Part shown: piece after piece, positions 44,001 to 55,286 of the stretch
Position numbering within the stretch: the first letter of the stretch is position 1
How the letters are laid out: each line of letters begins with the position of its first letter
NCBI GenBank assembly: GCA_029339195.1
Contig: JAPTJF010000206.1
Span: 1 to 64,000 of the forward strand
Origin: Micractinium sp. NFX-FRZ
Lineage: Eukaryota > Chlorophyta > Trebouxiophyceae > Chlorellales > Chlorellaceae
DNA length: 64,000 nucleotides
Direction of reading: 5' to 3'
Program-made: the position numbers and the translations under genes
The notes under the pieces: generated by a model
The model's input: the letters and a program-made list of their open reading frames with translations, nothing else
The model's database searches: none
Told to the model about the DNA's origin: nothing

Positions 44001-47000
44001 AGGTGGCGCTCAGGTGGGGCGGGGGAGGGCGCTCTTCGGCACGCAAGGTACAGTGCGCTGCCGCTGGGGCCCTGTCAATGTCCTAGCGCATGGTAGAGTG
44101 TATTGCTGCTGCGGGCCCGGCCCATGGGCCGCTCTGGCTCTGCCGGTCTAAGACGGCGCCTAGGTGGGTCGCTCCTGGGCAGGGGTGAGCTCTTGAGTGG
44201 TCTGATGGGGGTGAAGCGGTCAGGCCAGGATTCAGTGTGGCCAATTGCTCCAAGTCGCGCCTAAGCAACCACCCAGCCCTTTCTGTGGCCCCGCGTGACA
44301 TGGGCGTGCCCGCTCGCCTTCCCCTCCCGCTCCCCTCAGGCTGCGCATCCACCACCTGCTCAACAGCCCGCCTGGCGCCGAGTCGCACACGGTGCTGCTG
44401 ACCGACATACCCGGGGTGGCCTATGGCACGGTGCCTCACCGCATGGACGGCACCCTCCTGCGCTTCCTCCCACGCAGTGAGGGCTGGGGGGGAGTGGGGA
44501 AGGGGCCAAAGTGCAGCACACTAGTGCCAGTTCGGGGAGGCTGTTGTGGTCATGGCTGGTCAGCTGGCTGGGCTTTCACTGGGGGGCAGCAGGCTCCCCG
44601 TCTGCAGTCTTTGCCTCTCGGCCAGCCTGGGTTGTATGTACCCCTCCTGAGCGCGCCCCGCCGCTTCACCTCACCATTTCACGCCTGCAGGCATCAAGGC
44701 GCGCCTGGCGGGGGCCGCCAAGCAGGGTGTGCGGGGCATCAGCAGCCAGCTGAAGCTGGGCGCCAGCTGGGCGTCCGGCAAGGGGGGCGCCCGGCAGGCG
44801 GCGCCGGCGGCAGGGGAGGGCAGCAGCACCAGCGGGGGGGCCTGCGGGGATTTCACCATTGCGGCGGCTGGGGGTGGCACAAGCAGGGCGGGCGTGGAGC
44901 TGACGCTGGCGCCCAAAGCGGCGGAGCGGGCGTGGGACCAGGCGAGGGGGAGAGGTTGTGTTGGGGGGAAGGAGGCGTGCAGCTTGCCGGCCTGCAGACA
45001 GCTTGGCAGCATCTGGCGTGCTGGAACATGGGTGCAGACAGCGCAGTGGCAAGAAAGAGCACAGCACGCAGCCGCTCCGCTCTGCACCGCCCTCGTGCCT
45101 GCCAGCCATGGAGGGGTTGTTCAAGACTGGGGTGTGGCCGTGCCAGCCGGCAGGCGGCGCCACCACACAACCCTTCCCTCTAACCTGTGGGGCTCCAAGC
45201 CAGCCTTGTCCTCCGGCTCATGCTGTTGATTCAGTTCCTTTCCCACCACCGCTGCCGCGCCCGCCAACTGCACGCAGGCGCTGCGCCAGCTGGCGGGCGG
45301 CGCCACCATCCAGCAGGTGGTGGACGCGCAGCTGCGGGCCGTGTTTGGCAGCGACTACCAGCACGTGAGCGGGTGCAACGGTGAAGCAGTTTGTGGCTGG
45401 CCCATAAGCACGGGCACTTGAGTGTGACCACGCGCTAGCTTGCCCTGCAGTCGCCCGCGTGCCTCCTCTCCTCCCTGCTGCTCGCATGCATCCCTACTGC
45501 TGCATACCCATGCCTCCCTGCTACCCTCACAGGTCTTTCTGGCGCGGGACACCACCCAGCTGGACCCGCTCGTGGGTGAGCAGGCGGGGGCCAGGTTGGA
45601 GAGTGGGTGGTGTGAGGGCGGAGCTTGAAAAGGGTTGGGCTTGTTGCGGCAGGCTCCCCCTCCATGCTGCCTGAGCCTCTCCACCAAGTGTTCACCTTAC
45701 TCGCACCCATCGATCCCGCATGGTACCACAAGAGGAGTACCAGGGTGTGCTGCGGTCAGCGGGGGAACTGGCGGGGCTGCCGCCTGTTGCACCTGCGCAG
45801 CGCTGAGAACCCAACACACCACCACCTATCGCACCGACCCCTCGTTTTGATTTCCTTTTGCCTGCCTGCAGAGGAGTACCAGGGCGTGCTGCGGTCAGCG
45901 GAGGACCTGATGGACCACTACCTGTCGCTGAGGAAGCGCAACCGGGACATTAAGCCCATCAAGGTGAGGGGGGCTTGTGCAGAAGAAGCGCTTTTGGCTG
46001 AGAAGCAGTGCAAGGAGGCACTTCACCATGCAGAAGGTCGGAGGCACAGGGACCGATCGGGGGAGACTGGGAGTGAGGTCCTGCGGAGTGGCAGCCTGAG
46101 CATGCTCATGACGTCTCGTGACATGTGCACACCCATGTGGCACGTGGCATTCCACCTCAGAGATCCAGCTTTCTCAAACACAGCACACATGCTCCGCCGT
46201 CCGCGCATCCCTGCCGCCTGCCGCCAGATCACCGTGGTGCCGGTGCAGTTTGGCGGCTGGGGTCTGCAGCGCTACGGCCCCGCACCGGTGCGGGTGGACG
46301 CGCTGCAGCACTACAGGTGCGCGCAGGGGAGTGGAAACGGGGTTTTGTGGGGACGCCTGCAGGCCACTGCAGCGGGTGGGGGCCCGAGGAGATAGCCGGC
46401 GCCCAAGCCGGCTTGTGTCCCGTTTCAGCGCATTTCTTCACAAGCATGTCTGGACGAGCTGACGGATCTTATGTGGGTATGTTTCACAGGGCTGCCGTGT
46501 GTAGCTTCGCTGGCCGGCGTGTGGCAAGACGCCTGGCTGTGGGGCCCCTGCCCCGATCCCGTGCCTGAATCTTATCTGTGCCTGCCCAGGGACCGCCTGG
46601 TGGAGCTGCGCCGGCTGATCAGCGAGGAGCAGGAGGCGGCGCGGCAGCAGGTCACGCCCTCCGCCTTTGTGACCTTCAAGACGCGCAGGGCGCAGGTGGG
46701 GTGGAAAAGAGGTTGGGAAGGCGGGGGAAGGGTGGCCCGCCCTTGGAGGACGTCAGCTTGGACGCCTGCAGGGGGTAGGTCGCATGCATTGGCGGTTAGA
46801 AGTGGGTCATAAGAGAGCTCCCGGACTGAACGTGTTGTTGGGGGGCAGGCGCCTCTTTTCGAGATCATTGCACAGTACCGCAGTGCAAGAGGGACCCACG
46901 GCAGAGCCCCCGTCACACGCCCTCACTCACACCCTCCCTGCCGCCCCCCCTGCTGCCGCCCAGGTGCTGGCCTCCACCTCCCTGGTGCACCACGACATGT

Positions 47001-50000
47001 CCGCCTGGCGCTGCCACCCCGCCCCAGGGCCGGGGGAGGTGGTGTGGAGCAACGTGGGGTGAGGAGGGGGAACACAGTCTGCTGCCCCGGCTGCCTGGCT
47101 GGCTGCCTGCGGCATGCAGGCAGCAGGTCTGCTTGCCACGCATTGCAGGCTGCTGCCATCATTGCCTCTCCAACTGCTCAGCCATTGCAGCCCGCTGACA
47201 CCAGCGAACTGCCCCCGCTGCCGCGCCTCCCTGCCAGGTGGCGCATGTGGGAGCGGCGCGGCCGCCGGCTGCTCATGTGGGCCGCCTTCTTTGCGCTGGC
47301 CCTCTTCTACATGGTGCCCGTGGCGGCGGTGCAGGTATGCTCCGGATGTGACAGCAGGATGGGAAAGGACGTGTGCTCCCCGCAGCGCCTGTGCTTGTGC
47401 CATCTTCGGCATGGAGGTACATGCCGTTGCCCTCGCAGCTGCTATCTAGATCGGTGTGCTCCCCCGCCTGGCACTGGTGAAAAAGGGAAGAGGGACGGCC
47501 TGGGTGCGTGAGAGAGGCACGTTAGCCCAGCCGGTGTGCTGGGAGACGAGCGGGCATGAGGGTGTGCCAGCTCAGCAACGCCCCTGGCCGCTCCTCCCAC
47601 CGCTGGCCGCTCCCTGTTGGGCCTCACACTCTGTCACAGCTTCCTTCCCAAGCGTGCCTTCCTCACTTACCCGCTCTACCACCCCCTTGCTTGTCCCGCA
47701 CATCTCCTCTCCACAGTCCCTCCTGGCCCTCAACAGCCTGACTGCCTTCTTCCAGGGCGCTCCCTCCCTTCCTACCCACCACCTCCCCTGCCCTGCCAAA
47801 CCCTTGCCTGCCGCAGTCCCTCCTGGCCCTCAACAGCCTGACCGCCTTCTTCCAAGGCGTGCCGCTGCTGAACGCGCTGGTCACCGCGGTGCTGCCGGGC
47901 CTGGTGCTCAAAATCTTCCTCAAGCTCCTGCCCGCCCTGCTGGCCTTCATGGTCCGCTCCTCAGGTGACGAAATAAATGATTGGGATGGCTGGTGGGAGG
48001 TGAGGGGCCTGGCAATGGTTCCGCAAGCTACCGCCCGCCCTGCCGGCACTCAAGGCACGGTGCCCCAGCAACATTGGAGGGGCGTAAGAGGGGCAGGAGG
48101 GAGGGAGGGGCAGGGGCCATGGCCGCCATGCAGCCCTCTGCTGGGCAGGCACGCGTCCCGCTCTGCCTCCCTGCTCGCCTCACCCCGCGCGTTTGCTGGC
48201 TGCGCGGTGCTGTGAGCGACTCATCATGGCATGCCTCGCTCTGCCTTCCCGCTCACCCAGCGCACACCTCTCCCCGCTGCCTCACCCGGTGTGCAGGCGC
48301 TGTGAGTGAGTCGGCGGTGGACATTTCATGCCACCCACGTTCACTTTTTTTTGCCGCTTCGCCTGCTGTGGTCGATTTGCCTGCTGTGCAGGCGCTGTGA
48401 GTGAGTCGGCGGTGGACATGGGCGTGCTGCGCACCTTCTTCATCTTCCAGGTGGGGCCTCCATGTAGCTCTGTCTAAGGTGGCACGGGGTTAGCAGTGGA
48501 TTGGCAGAGAAGGGGGTCGGGCGGCAGGGGGCGTGCTTTCTTCGCATCCCGTCCCCAGCGTGCCGCACCCGTCCGTAGCAGCGTGCTGGAAACCGCAGTT
48601 CGGGTGAGGTTCCATTGCCGCCGCCCCGTCGCATTCCCACCCTGCTCCTGCCAACACCCCCCTGCCCTGCAATGCTGTGCCAGGTCATCACCATCTGTCC
48701 TTCGGGTGATACAGCCGGTCCCACTGCCTCTCCACCCTGTTCCTCCTGCCCCGCTTGCCTCACTTTTGTTGAGCAGGTCATCACCGTCTTCTTTGGCTCC
48801 TTCATAGCCGGCTCCTTTGCCAACCAGGCAGGCTGGGCACGTGTGTCTATAAGGGCGGGCCCGGGCTGGGCAGGGCAGAGGAGGAGCACAGGAAGCCCTT
48901 GCATCGTCTGCTGCTCTGGCGCCCCGCTGCCCAGCTCCCACCCCTGCAGGCTTGGGCGGGCAGCCCTGCCCCTGTAACCCCCTGCATCCGTTTGGCGTCA
49001 TCTGCTCACGCTGTCAACTTTATCGCTGATCCCTGCCTTCGTCACCTGCCCTCTTGCAGATCAAGCAGTTCGTGCGCGACCCTGGCTCCGTCCTCACCAT
49101 ACTGGGCACCGCCGCGCCACAGACGGCCATTTTGTGAGCCCAGCGGCCGGCGGTGGTGGTGCTGCTGCTGCACGGTGCACTGCAGGGAGAGCAGCCGCGG
49201 GGTGGCACGGCTTGCCTGCCAGGGTCCCATGCTGCTTTCAACTCTGCTGCGCTGCGCTGCGCTCCATCTCCCCTCACTGCCTCCCCTTCTCTTTCCCCCC
49301 CTTCCCTGCGGGGGCAGCTTCACCACGTACCTCATGCTCCAGGCGCTGCTGGCAAAGCCCCTCTCCCTGCTGCGCCCGCCGGGCCTGGTCATATTCTGGC
49401 TCAAGCACAGGCAAGGCAGGGGGGGGCAGGGGAGGGTTGCAGGCATGCGTGGGATGCAAGGGCATGACGATGTAGTGCATGCCCTCGCCCCTCCCTCTCC
49501 TCCCCTGCCCTCCCTGCTAACGACCCCCATTCCCCACAGGGTGCTCCGCCACTTAGGACAGGGACTCGCGCCTCGCTCATCTCCCCTGCCCTCCTACCCC
49601 CTGACCCCTGCACCCAAAGGCTGGGCCGCCACCGAGCGAGCCATAGCCAGGAGCTGCTACCTTCCGGAGGCTCTAAGCAAGCCCGCTCGTCTCCTCCTGT
49701 GCCCCTTCCCCTTCCTCCCCTCTGTGCCTCTGCGCAGGCTGGCCGCCACTGAGCGGGCCAAGGCACGGGTGTGGCAGGACCAGGAGCAGACCTACGGGGG
49801 GCTGGTGCCGGGTGAGGGCAGGGAGGGGGTGGAGAGGGCCAGCCTGGCGGGGGAGGAGTAAAGTCAGCACCTGTCTATGACGGCCTGGCAACCCCACTTG
49901 GGGCACACAAAACAACCTGGCCTGCTGCACAATGCCACCCGACCACATGCCCCTGCCCCCGCCTCTGCCCTGCCCCACCTCAAGCCCCTCTGTCCGCGTG

Positions 50001-53000
50001 CCCGCCCCTGCCCTGCCACGTACAACGATATGGCGCTGCCGTGCCTGGCGCTGTTCACGCTGCGTCGGCATGGACATGCGGCCTCTCATTGCTGTTCCCT
50101 CACCACAGCTGCAGCGCCCCTGCAGACGACACCACGGCGCTGCTGCTGGGCCTGGTGTTCTGTCTCCTCACGCTGCCTGCAGTCGAGCACATCAGTTGTT
50201 CCCCTTGTTGTTGCTCTTCTCCCCACAACCTTGCATCTTTTCTTTCCTCCCCTCCCGCAGACGACACCATGGCGCTGCTGCTGGGCCTGGTGTTCTGCCT
50301 CATCTGCCCCATCATCGCCCCCATGGCGCTCCTGTACTTTGCAGTGGTGCACCTGGTGAGGGTGCTTGGGGGCATTGGGTGGTGCAGGTGCAGCAGCAGC
50401 TGCAGGCGTTCAGAAAGGGGTTCAGTGGGTTGGTGCACCTGGTGAGGCTTCTCATGAGGGTGGTGCAGCGGCAGCTGGGAAGCCGGGGGAACCCCTTGAG
50501 ACCCGTCTCATATGCTTTGCAATGGTGCACCTGGTGAGGTGGCTTGGGGACACTGGGTGGTGCAGCACTAGCAGCCAGTGCTTGGGAGTCTGCACCTTGC
50601 ATCCGCCGCTGGCGGGGTGGGCAACCGGGGACTCTCCAGCACATGTGGGCAACGGGGTGCTGTGGCAAAAGGTGTGGCAAAAGGTGCCGCCCATGGCGGG
50701 CCGCGCGCCTCACACTGCAAGGCAGCACTCCTGGCAAGCCCCCCTCACGGCCTGCCCACCTCCCCTCTGCCCCAAACACCAGCTGCTCACCCTGTCCCCA
50801 CGCTGCCTCCCGCCCCCCCAGGTCTGGAAGTACCAGCTCCTGTACGTGAAGAGCCAGCGGTACCAGAGCGGCGGGCAGGCAAGCGCTGCGGTGCTGCCCG
50901 GGGGGCGTGGGAATGCAGTCCCAGCAAGCATGTGCAGAGGGCGGCCGCTTGCTGGGCTGGGACCGGCGGCTGTGCCACTGCATGAGCTCACACAATTTGG
51001 CTGGGGACGGTTGGCGCCACGGAGGGACGGCTGGCACCACTGGAGGGGCAGCTTTGCTTTGCCCCGGGGCGTGTGGCGCGACCTCTGGAGCAGCTGTGCT
51101 GTGCCCCATGAACATGAAGTGCCTCTTTTGTCCGACTGCCTGCCGACCTGCCCCACTTTCCCCCCCTTGGCCAGGCCTGGACCCGCGTGTTTGGCCAGAT
51201 CTGCTTCGCCCTCATGCTGTTCCAGGCAACAATGGTGGCCATACTGGGTGGGCGGGGTGGGGGAGGGGGGTGGGGTGGGGTGGGCTCCATGGGCGGGTGG
51301 GCGGTGGGGAGTGGATGGATTCTGTGGCCACCACTCTTCCCAACACAACTGCTTTTCCCACGCCCCTTGCACCCGCAGCCATCAAGCGGGCAGTGGTTAT
51401 ATTATGAAAGGTGTCTCACTTAACTTCACGCCCCTGCCATCCTGTTGCGCTGCAGCCATCAAGCGGGCAGTGGCGCCGCCCCTCATCGTGCTGCCGCTGC
51501 TGCCCATCACCGCCGCCTTCTGGTGGTGGTGCCATGCCCTCTTCTGGCGCCCGCAGCAGGTGGGCCAGGGAAGGGGGTCCCGTCAGGGCAGGCACGACAG
51601 GGATGGGTGAGGGTGCCTCGCCCTCTTCTGGCGCCCGCATGCTCACGGGCGGGTGCACAGAGCATGTGTTGGCGGCCCCCGGGGGAGGAAGCTGCCGGGC
51701 TGGGTGGCCTCGGCGCTTGCTGCCGGCTCCCGCTGCTTCCAACAGCCTGGGGGGAAGGTCAGCCCCTGCAGGCGCCTCTGAAGCTCCCAGGCTGCCCGTC
51801 AGTCTAACTATATAGTCACGCAGCAAGCTTTGCTTTCACGCCGCCTCAGTAGTTACAGCACCAGCCCTCCTCCCTTGCTGCAGACCCTGGCGCTGGCGGA
51901 TGCCGCCAAGCTGCAGCTCCCGGAGACGGCAGCAAGCTTCAATTCCCGCCGCCATGTTACTAGTTACTGCACCAGCCCTCCTCCCTTGGCTGCAGACTTT
52001 GGCGCTGGCGGATGCTGCCCAGCTGGACCAGGAGGAGCAGGAGGAGGGGGGGCAGGATGAGGCAGGGCAGCAAGAAGGGTCGCAGGACGGCGAGCAAGGG
52101 CCGCAGCAGCCTGGGAGGTCAGCGGAGGCCAGCCGCGGCGCCGCAGGGAGCAAGGGCAGCAAGCCGGCGTCGCAGGTGTGTTGGCAGGATGGGCGCATGT
52201 GGGCTTGCCACGTGTGCCCGGTCCATGCAGGCAGGCTTCCATTCCAGGGAGTTACGATCTCCCCCCCGCCGCTCAACCTGTCCCTTGCCTCCCACCTGGA
52301 CCTGGGCTGCACTGCCACCCTCCCTGCCCTCGCACTATTGCGGACGTTTTCCATACCACACATCCTCCCCCGCAGCTCTACCTGTCCCTGCCTTCCAACT
52401 TTTTCCTGGGCTGCACTGCCCCCCACCTCTGCCCCTGTCGCGGTACAGTAAAGCCCCTGCCGTTTTCCGTGACTTCCCCCTGCAGCTCTACCTGTCCCCC
52501 GCCTTCCGGCTGGACCTGGGGGCCGGGTTTGGGGCGCTGCTCTACGAGGCAGACCTGATGCTGGCATTCCTGGGCGGGGCCGGCTCTGCTGATGCCGGAG
52601 CGGAGCTGGAGGTGCGCTTTCCTGGGCATCGTGCATGCATGCATGCATACATGTATGCTCCTGTTGTGGCTGCATGTCAACAAGGGGGCAGGCAGGAGGA
52701 AGTTCGGCGGGCGCTGCCCTGTGACACCGACTGCATGCCTGGCCTGCGACGGGGGCCTTGGCGGTTTGCAGCCTGGCCTGCAGTTGCGCCAGCTGGCGAC
52801 GATGGCGGTGGAGGCTGCATAACCCCTCGCGCCCGTCCCCATCCCGTCGCTCCTCTCGTCTTCCAGCCGCCGCAGCTGCAGCCGACCGCCACGGAACAGG
52901 CTTCTACAAGATGTGCCTGCCTTCACTCACACACACCCTCCGGCCCTTTTACAAAAACACTTGCAGGCCCTGCAGCTGCGCCAGACCGCCACTGTGGAGG

Positions 53001-53380
53001 CAGCCTATGTCACCGCTGAGGAGGAGGCCAGGGACCCAGTGGGGGCGCCAGTGTCTGCCCAGGCCAGCTGGCTTGCCTCGGGCAGCAGGCGCAGCGCGTC
53101 CAGCGGGGGCGACGGCGTCGAGCGTGCGTCTCCGGAGGCGGCAGGGGAGCAGGGGCAGGGGCAGGGTCAGGGGCAGCTGCCGACGGGGCTGGTGATGCTG
53201 CACAATCCGGTGGCCGGCAGCGGGGGCGGCCCGCTGCACCGCCGGCGCAGCACCGCCGACAGCGGCGGCGTGGCGGCACCGGGGGCTGCTTCTGCCACGG
53301 GGCGGGCCCAGAGCGTTGATGTGGAGCTGGGGGGAGGCGGGCCCAGGAGCCCCCAGGCTGGCCAGCTGGGCGGGGCATAA
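41082..53380 (+). CDS. OSCA/CSC1-like (DUF221, TMEM63 family) mechanosensitive cation channel
   Basis: Hyperosmolality/stretch-gated Ca2+-permeable channel of plasma or organelle membranes; about 1115 aa in 30 exons. From exon 2: 41387-41527, 41906-42018, 42267-42357, 42514-42663, 42940-43061, 43396-43459, 43895-44013, 44340-44476, 44691-44941, 45278-45364, 45533-45575, 45872-45963, 46228-46316, 46590-46695, 46964-47058, 47238-47334, 47817-47964, 48392-48450, 48777-48827, 49060-49133, 49318-49410, 49738-49811, 50261-50355, 50822-50878, 51175-51247, 51456-51559, 51996-52175, 52486-52611, 52967-53380. It has an N-terminal helix (AIALALYSAACLAILLAFSWW), TM helices in exons 4, 8, 17-22, 24, 26 and 27, HTVLLTDIP, AFVTFKTR and IFNQ-like FANQIKQFV. 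Four introns are GC-AG. The first exon is inferred as a lone ATG (41082-41084|GTGAGG); another start is possible. Confidence 0.9.
41819..41836 (+). repeat. Degenerate TTTAGGG telomere-like motif
   Basis: gggcttagggtttaggttg in OSCA intron 2. Short and imperfect. Confidence 0.4.
43747..43800 (+). repeat. Intronic echo of OSCA exon 8 5' edge
   Basis: actccacagaccaccttggc, then caatggcgaggcgggcag, repeats the true acceptor region 43886-43932 (actccacagacaaccatggc, then caacgtcgaggcgggcag). Confidence 0.92.
45731..45767 (+). repeat. Intronic echo of OSCA exon 13 5' edge
   Basis: gaggagtaccagggtgtgct, then gcggtcagcgg, nearly matches 45871-45902. Confidence 0.93.
47712..47760 (+). repeat. Intronic echo of OSCA exon 18 5' edge
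   Basis: cagtccctcctggccctcaa, then cagcctgactgccttcttcca, matches 47814-47858 with two or three changes. It has its own AG acceptor, so splicing to it would be possible. Confidence 0.95.
48202..48334 (+). repeat. Two intronic echoes of OSCA exon 19 5' edge
   Basis: 48288-48333 (gcaggcgctgtgagtgagtc, then ggcggtggacat) is nearly identical to 48388-48420. 48202-48225 is a more decayed version. Confidence 0.93.
48681..48700 (+). repeat. Short intronic echo of OSCA exon 20 5' edge
   Basis: caggtcatcaccatctgtcc versus caggtcatcaccgtcttctt at the true acceptor (48774). Confidence 0.75.
49617..49650 (+). repeat. Intronic echo of OSCA exon 23 5' edge
   Basis: aaaggctgggccgccaccga, then gcgagccatagcca, resembles 49734-49768 (caggctggccgccactgagc, then gggccaaggca). 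Confidence 0.85.
50021..50170 (+). repeat. Two intronic echoes of OSCA exon 24 5' edge
   Basis: 50121-50170 (tgcagacgacaccacggcgc, then tgctgctgggcctggtgttctg) nearly duplicates 50257-50300. 50028-50060 is a weaker version (acaacgatatggcgctgc, then ctggcgctgttc). Confidence 0.92.
50431..50565 (+). repeat. Two intronic echoes of OSCA exon 24 3' end
   Basis: 50431-50450 (tggtgcacctggtgaggct) and 50512-50565 (tttgcaatggtgcacctggt, then gagg…cttgggg-ca…gggtggtgca) copy the exon end plus donor flank at 50338-50385. Confidence 0.9.
51373..51642 (+). repeat. Echoes flanking OSCA exon 27 on both sides
   Basis: 51373-51396 (cccgcagccatcaagcgggc, then agtgg) copies the exon 5' edge. 51615-51640 (tcgccctcttctggcgcccg, then ca) copies the 3' end at 51536-51556. 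Confidence 0.92.
51849..51925 (+). repeat. Intronic echo of OSCA exon 28 5' edge
   Basis: tagttacagcaccagccctc…gctgcagaccctggcgctgg…gatgccgcc parallels 51961-52020 over about 60 nt. Confidence 0.93.
52268..52420 (+). repeat. Two intronic echoes of OSCA exon 29 5' edge
   Basis: 52372-52412 (ccgcagctctacctgtccct, then gccttcc…cctggg) and the weaker 52268-52310 (cgctcaacctgtcccttgcc, then tcc…ctggacctggg) precede the true 52482-52525. Confidence 0.85.
52771..52900 (+). repeat. Two intronic echoes of OSCA exon 30 5' edge
   Basis: 52774-52820 (ggcctgcagttgcgccagct…gtggaggctgcat) and 52868-52897 (ccgcagctgcagccgaccgc, then cacggaacag) resemble exon 30 at 52966-53008. Confidence 0.8.
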
Positions 53381-54092
53381 GGGCCTGCTGAGCCAGCAGC
53401 CCAGCATGGCTGCCACCCCGGCGGGCGAGTTCAGGGCGTGGAGCTAGGCTGGGCAGCTGGACGGGGCACGGCGTGCAGGGGCGGGCGCCGCCTGTTCGGA
53501 CGGCTGCGGCACTTGGAGCCCTGCAGGCAGTCCTGTCATCGCGCCGCAGTACTGCTGCTGCCGCAGGGTTTGCCTGGCGAAGTTGGCGAAGCTCCTTTCT
53601 CACATTGCATGGTACACTCTGCCCCTGCCTGCCTCCACGCTGTCGATCAGCACCAGAATTGTTCTTGCCAAAGGGGCGGACAGAAAACGGACCAGTGCAA
53701 GCGCAAGTGCTTTAAGAGGGTATGACGTCATGCTTGAGCAGAGAAGGAGCCTTTTAAAAGTGTTGCTTGCTGCCAACACAGTGATCAGCTGCCGCCGCTG
53801 CCTGCCGCCTGCAAGTTGCGGCAAGCGCCAGCGCGAGTTTGGCGGCACCGCTGTCTCCTGCTCCCACCAGCGGGCCGGGACACCGTTGAACGGCAACAGG
53901 GATGCAAGGGGAGGCGTCTGGGTAAGGGGGGCGGGGCTTGCTTGCAGGATGAAGCTGGTGACTGGGTTGCAAACACAACCATGCGCCCGCTGGCTGCCAG
54001 CATGGGCGCCTCTTAAACTTACCCCATCCCTTCCCTCCACCTTTCGCGATCCAACATCTACTTCCAACGCTCTCACACATCTCCACACACTT
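53381..54092. other. Intergenic region, OSCA gene / thioredoxin-like gene A
   Basis: 712 nt without a recognisable gene. An AT-rich patch (ttttaaaagtg) is at about 53753-53763. Confidence 0.5.
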
Positions 54093-55286
54093 ATGCAGTT
54101 CACTTCCCTGCTCAACAGGCCAAACCCCGCAGCCGCGCCCGGCGCCCTCCCCCGGCGCAGCCGGCGAGAAGTGCTGCTGCAGCTGGCAGGCCTCACGGCA
54201 GCTCATTTCACCGGCCCGGAGCTTGCAGCGAAGGCGCTGGCAGAAACTTCCTGCGATGACCCGCTCTTAGAGGAGGCAGTGGAGCAAGTAGTCCTGCTCA
54301 CAGCTGCAGCACTTACGCAGCGCTTTCAGCAGGCACGCCGCACCAGCTGCAGCGCGCAGAACCCCACCCGCCGGGGGCTGCTGCCCACTAGTGCCGCGGT
54401 CCCTGCAGTACCCACGGCGCCCGCTCCCGCACCGCCCCCGCCGGCGCCGGCGCCGGCCGTCCTGCAGGTGCGCCCTCCTGCTGCCTTGCCCTACTACCTG
54501 CCCTGCATGCCACATAGTAAACTTGCATGTGCTGGCTGGCTGACTGCTTGGCTGGCCTGCCGGTGCATGCGGCAGGGAGACGGCACCCGGGTGATGGTGC
54601 AGACTAGGTTGGGGTCGGCTGCCCCACCGCAGTGCGTCCTTATGACCCATGCCTCATCCTCCCCTCTGGCCCCGCTTCCTGTCCACCCCTCGCCCGCTTG
54701 CCACCCATGCCTCACCCTCCCCTCTGGCCCCACTTCCTCTCCGCCCTCACCCTCGCAGGTGTCCACCGCTACAGAGCTGCAGCAGCTGCTGGCCCAGCAC
54801 ACCGGCCGCCTCGTGGTGGCGCACTTCTCCGCTGCCGGCTGCCCCGCCGCCGCCGCCTTCAACCCTTGGCTCGACCAGGCCGCCCGCCGCTTCCCGGCAG
54901 CCCTCTTCCTGCGCATCGCCACCCCGGCGGCAGCAGAGGCAGCAGAGGCAGCGGTGCCAGCACTCGAGAGCCTGCCTGCCTCTGGGATGCTGGAGGCGGT
55001 GCCCATCGGCCCGGTGCCCTGCACCCTGCTGCTCCACGGCGGCCGGGTGCTGCAGCGCCTCGACCACGCCACCAGCAGCAGCGGCAGCAGCTGCTGCAGC
55101 AGTGACTCGTTCCCAGAGGCTGCACCCACAGCAGCAGCAGCGTCCGCACGGCAGCCTGCCGTCCACGCAGCGGCCGCGGCGCGGCAGCTGCACTCTGCGC
55201 TGCTCGGCGCCACACTGCAGGCGCGGCTGCTGCGTGCCGACTGCGCAGTGCCCACCGGCTGCCCCCCCGCGCGGGTGTACGCGTGA
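54093..55286 (+). CDS. Thioredoxin-fold protein A, twin-arginine thylakoid lumen signal, no CxxC
   Basis: Exons 54093-54467 and 54759-55286 give 300 aa. The N-terminus has a short plastid-transit-like stretch, then RRSRREVLLQLAG with a hydrophobic core ending AAKALA|ET, a pattern typical of Tat-imported thylakoid lumen proteins. A Pro/Ala linker follows. Exon 2 has a thioredoxin-like core: ELQQLLAQHTGRLVVAHFSAAGCP, AFNPWLDQAARRFPAALFLRIA, PVPCTLLLHGGRVLQRLD. The active-site WCGPC position reads AGCPAA, one Cys only (about residue 153), so dithiol exchange is not expected. The VPCT segment fits the cis-Pro site. The C-terminus is Ser/Ala-rich. It is a tandem paralogue of the gene at 56949. Location and fold are inferences from motifs; function unknown. 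Confidence 0.75.
   Translation: MQFTSLLNRPNPAAAPGALPRRSRREVLLQLAGLTAAHFTGPELAAKALAETSCDDPLLEEAVEQVVLLTAAALTQRFQQARRTSCSAQNPTRRGLLPTSAAVPAVPTAPAPAPPPPAPAPAVLQVRPPAALPYYLPCMPHSKLACAGWLTAWLACRCMRQGDGTRVMVQTRLGSAAPPQCVLMTHASSSPLAPLPVHPSPACHPCLTLPSGPTSSPPSPSQVSTATELQQLLAQHTGRLVVAHFSAAGCPAAAAFNPWLDQAARRFPAALFLRIATPAAAEAAEAAVPALESLPASGMLEAVPIGPVPCTLLLHGGRVLQRLDHATSSSGSSCCSSDSFPEAAPTAAAASARQPAVHAAAAARQLHSALLGATLQARLLRADCAVPTGCPPARVYA
54640..54740 (+). repeat. Tandem repeat inside thioredoxin-like gene A intron
   Basis: acccatgcctcatcctcccc, then tctggccccgcttcct, and a second copy (acccatgcctcaccctcccc…cacttcct) about 62 nt on, directly before the acceptor. Confidence 0.88.
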
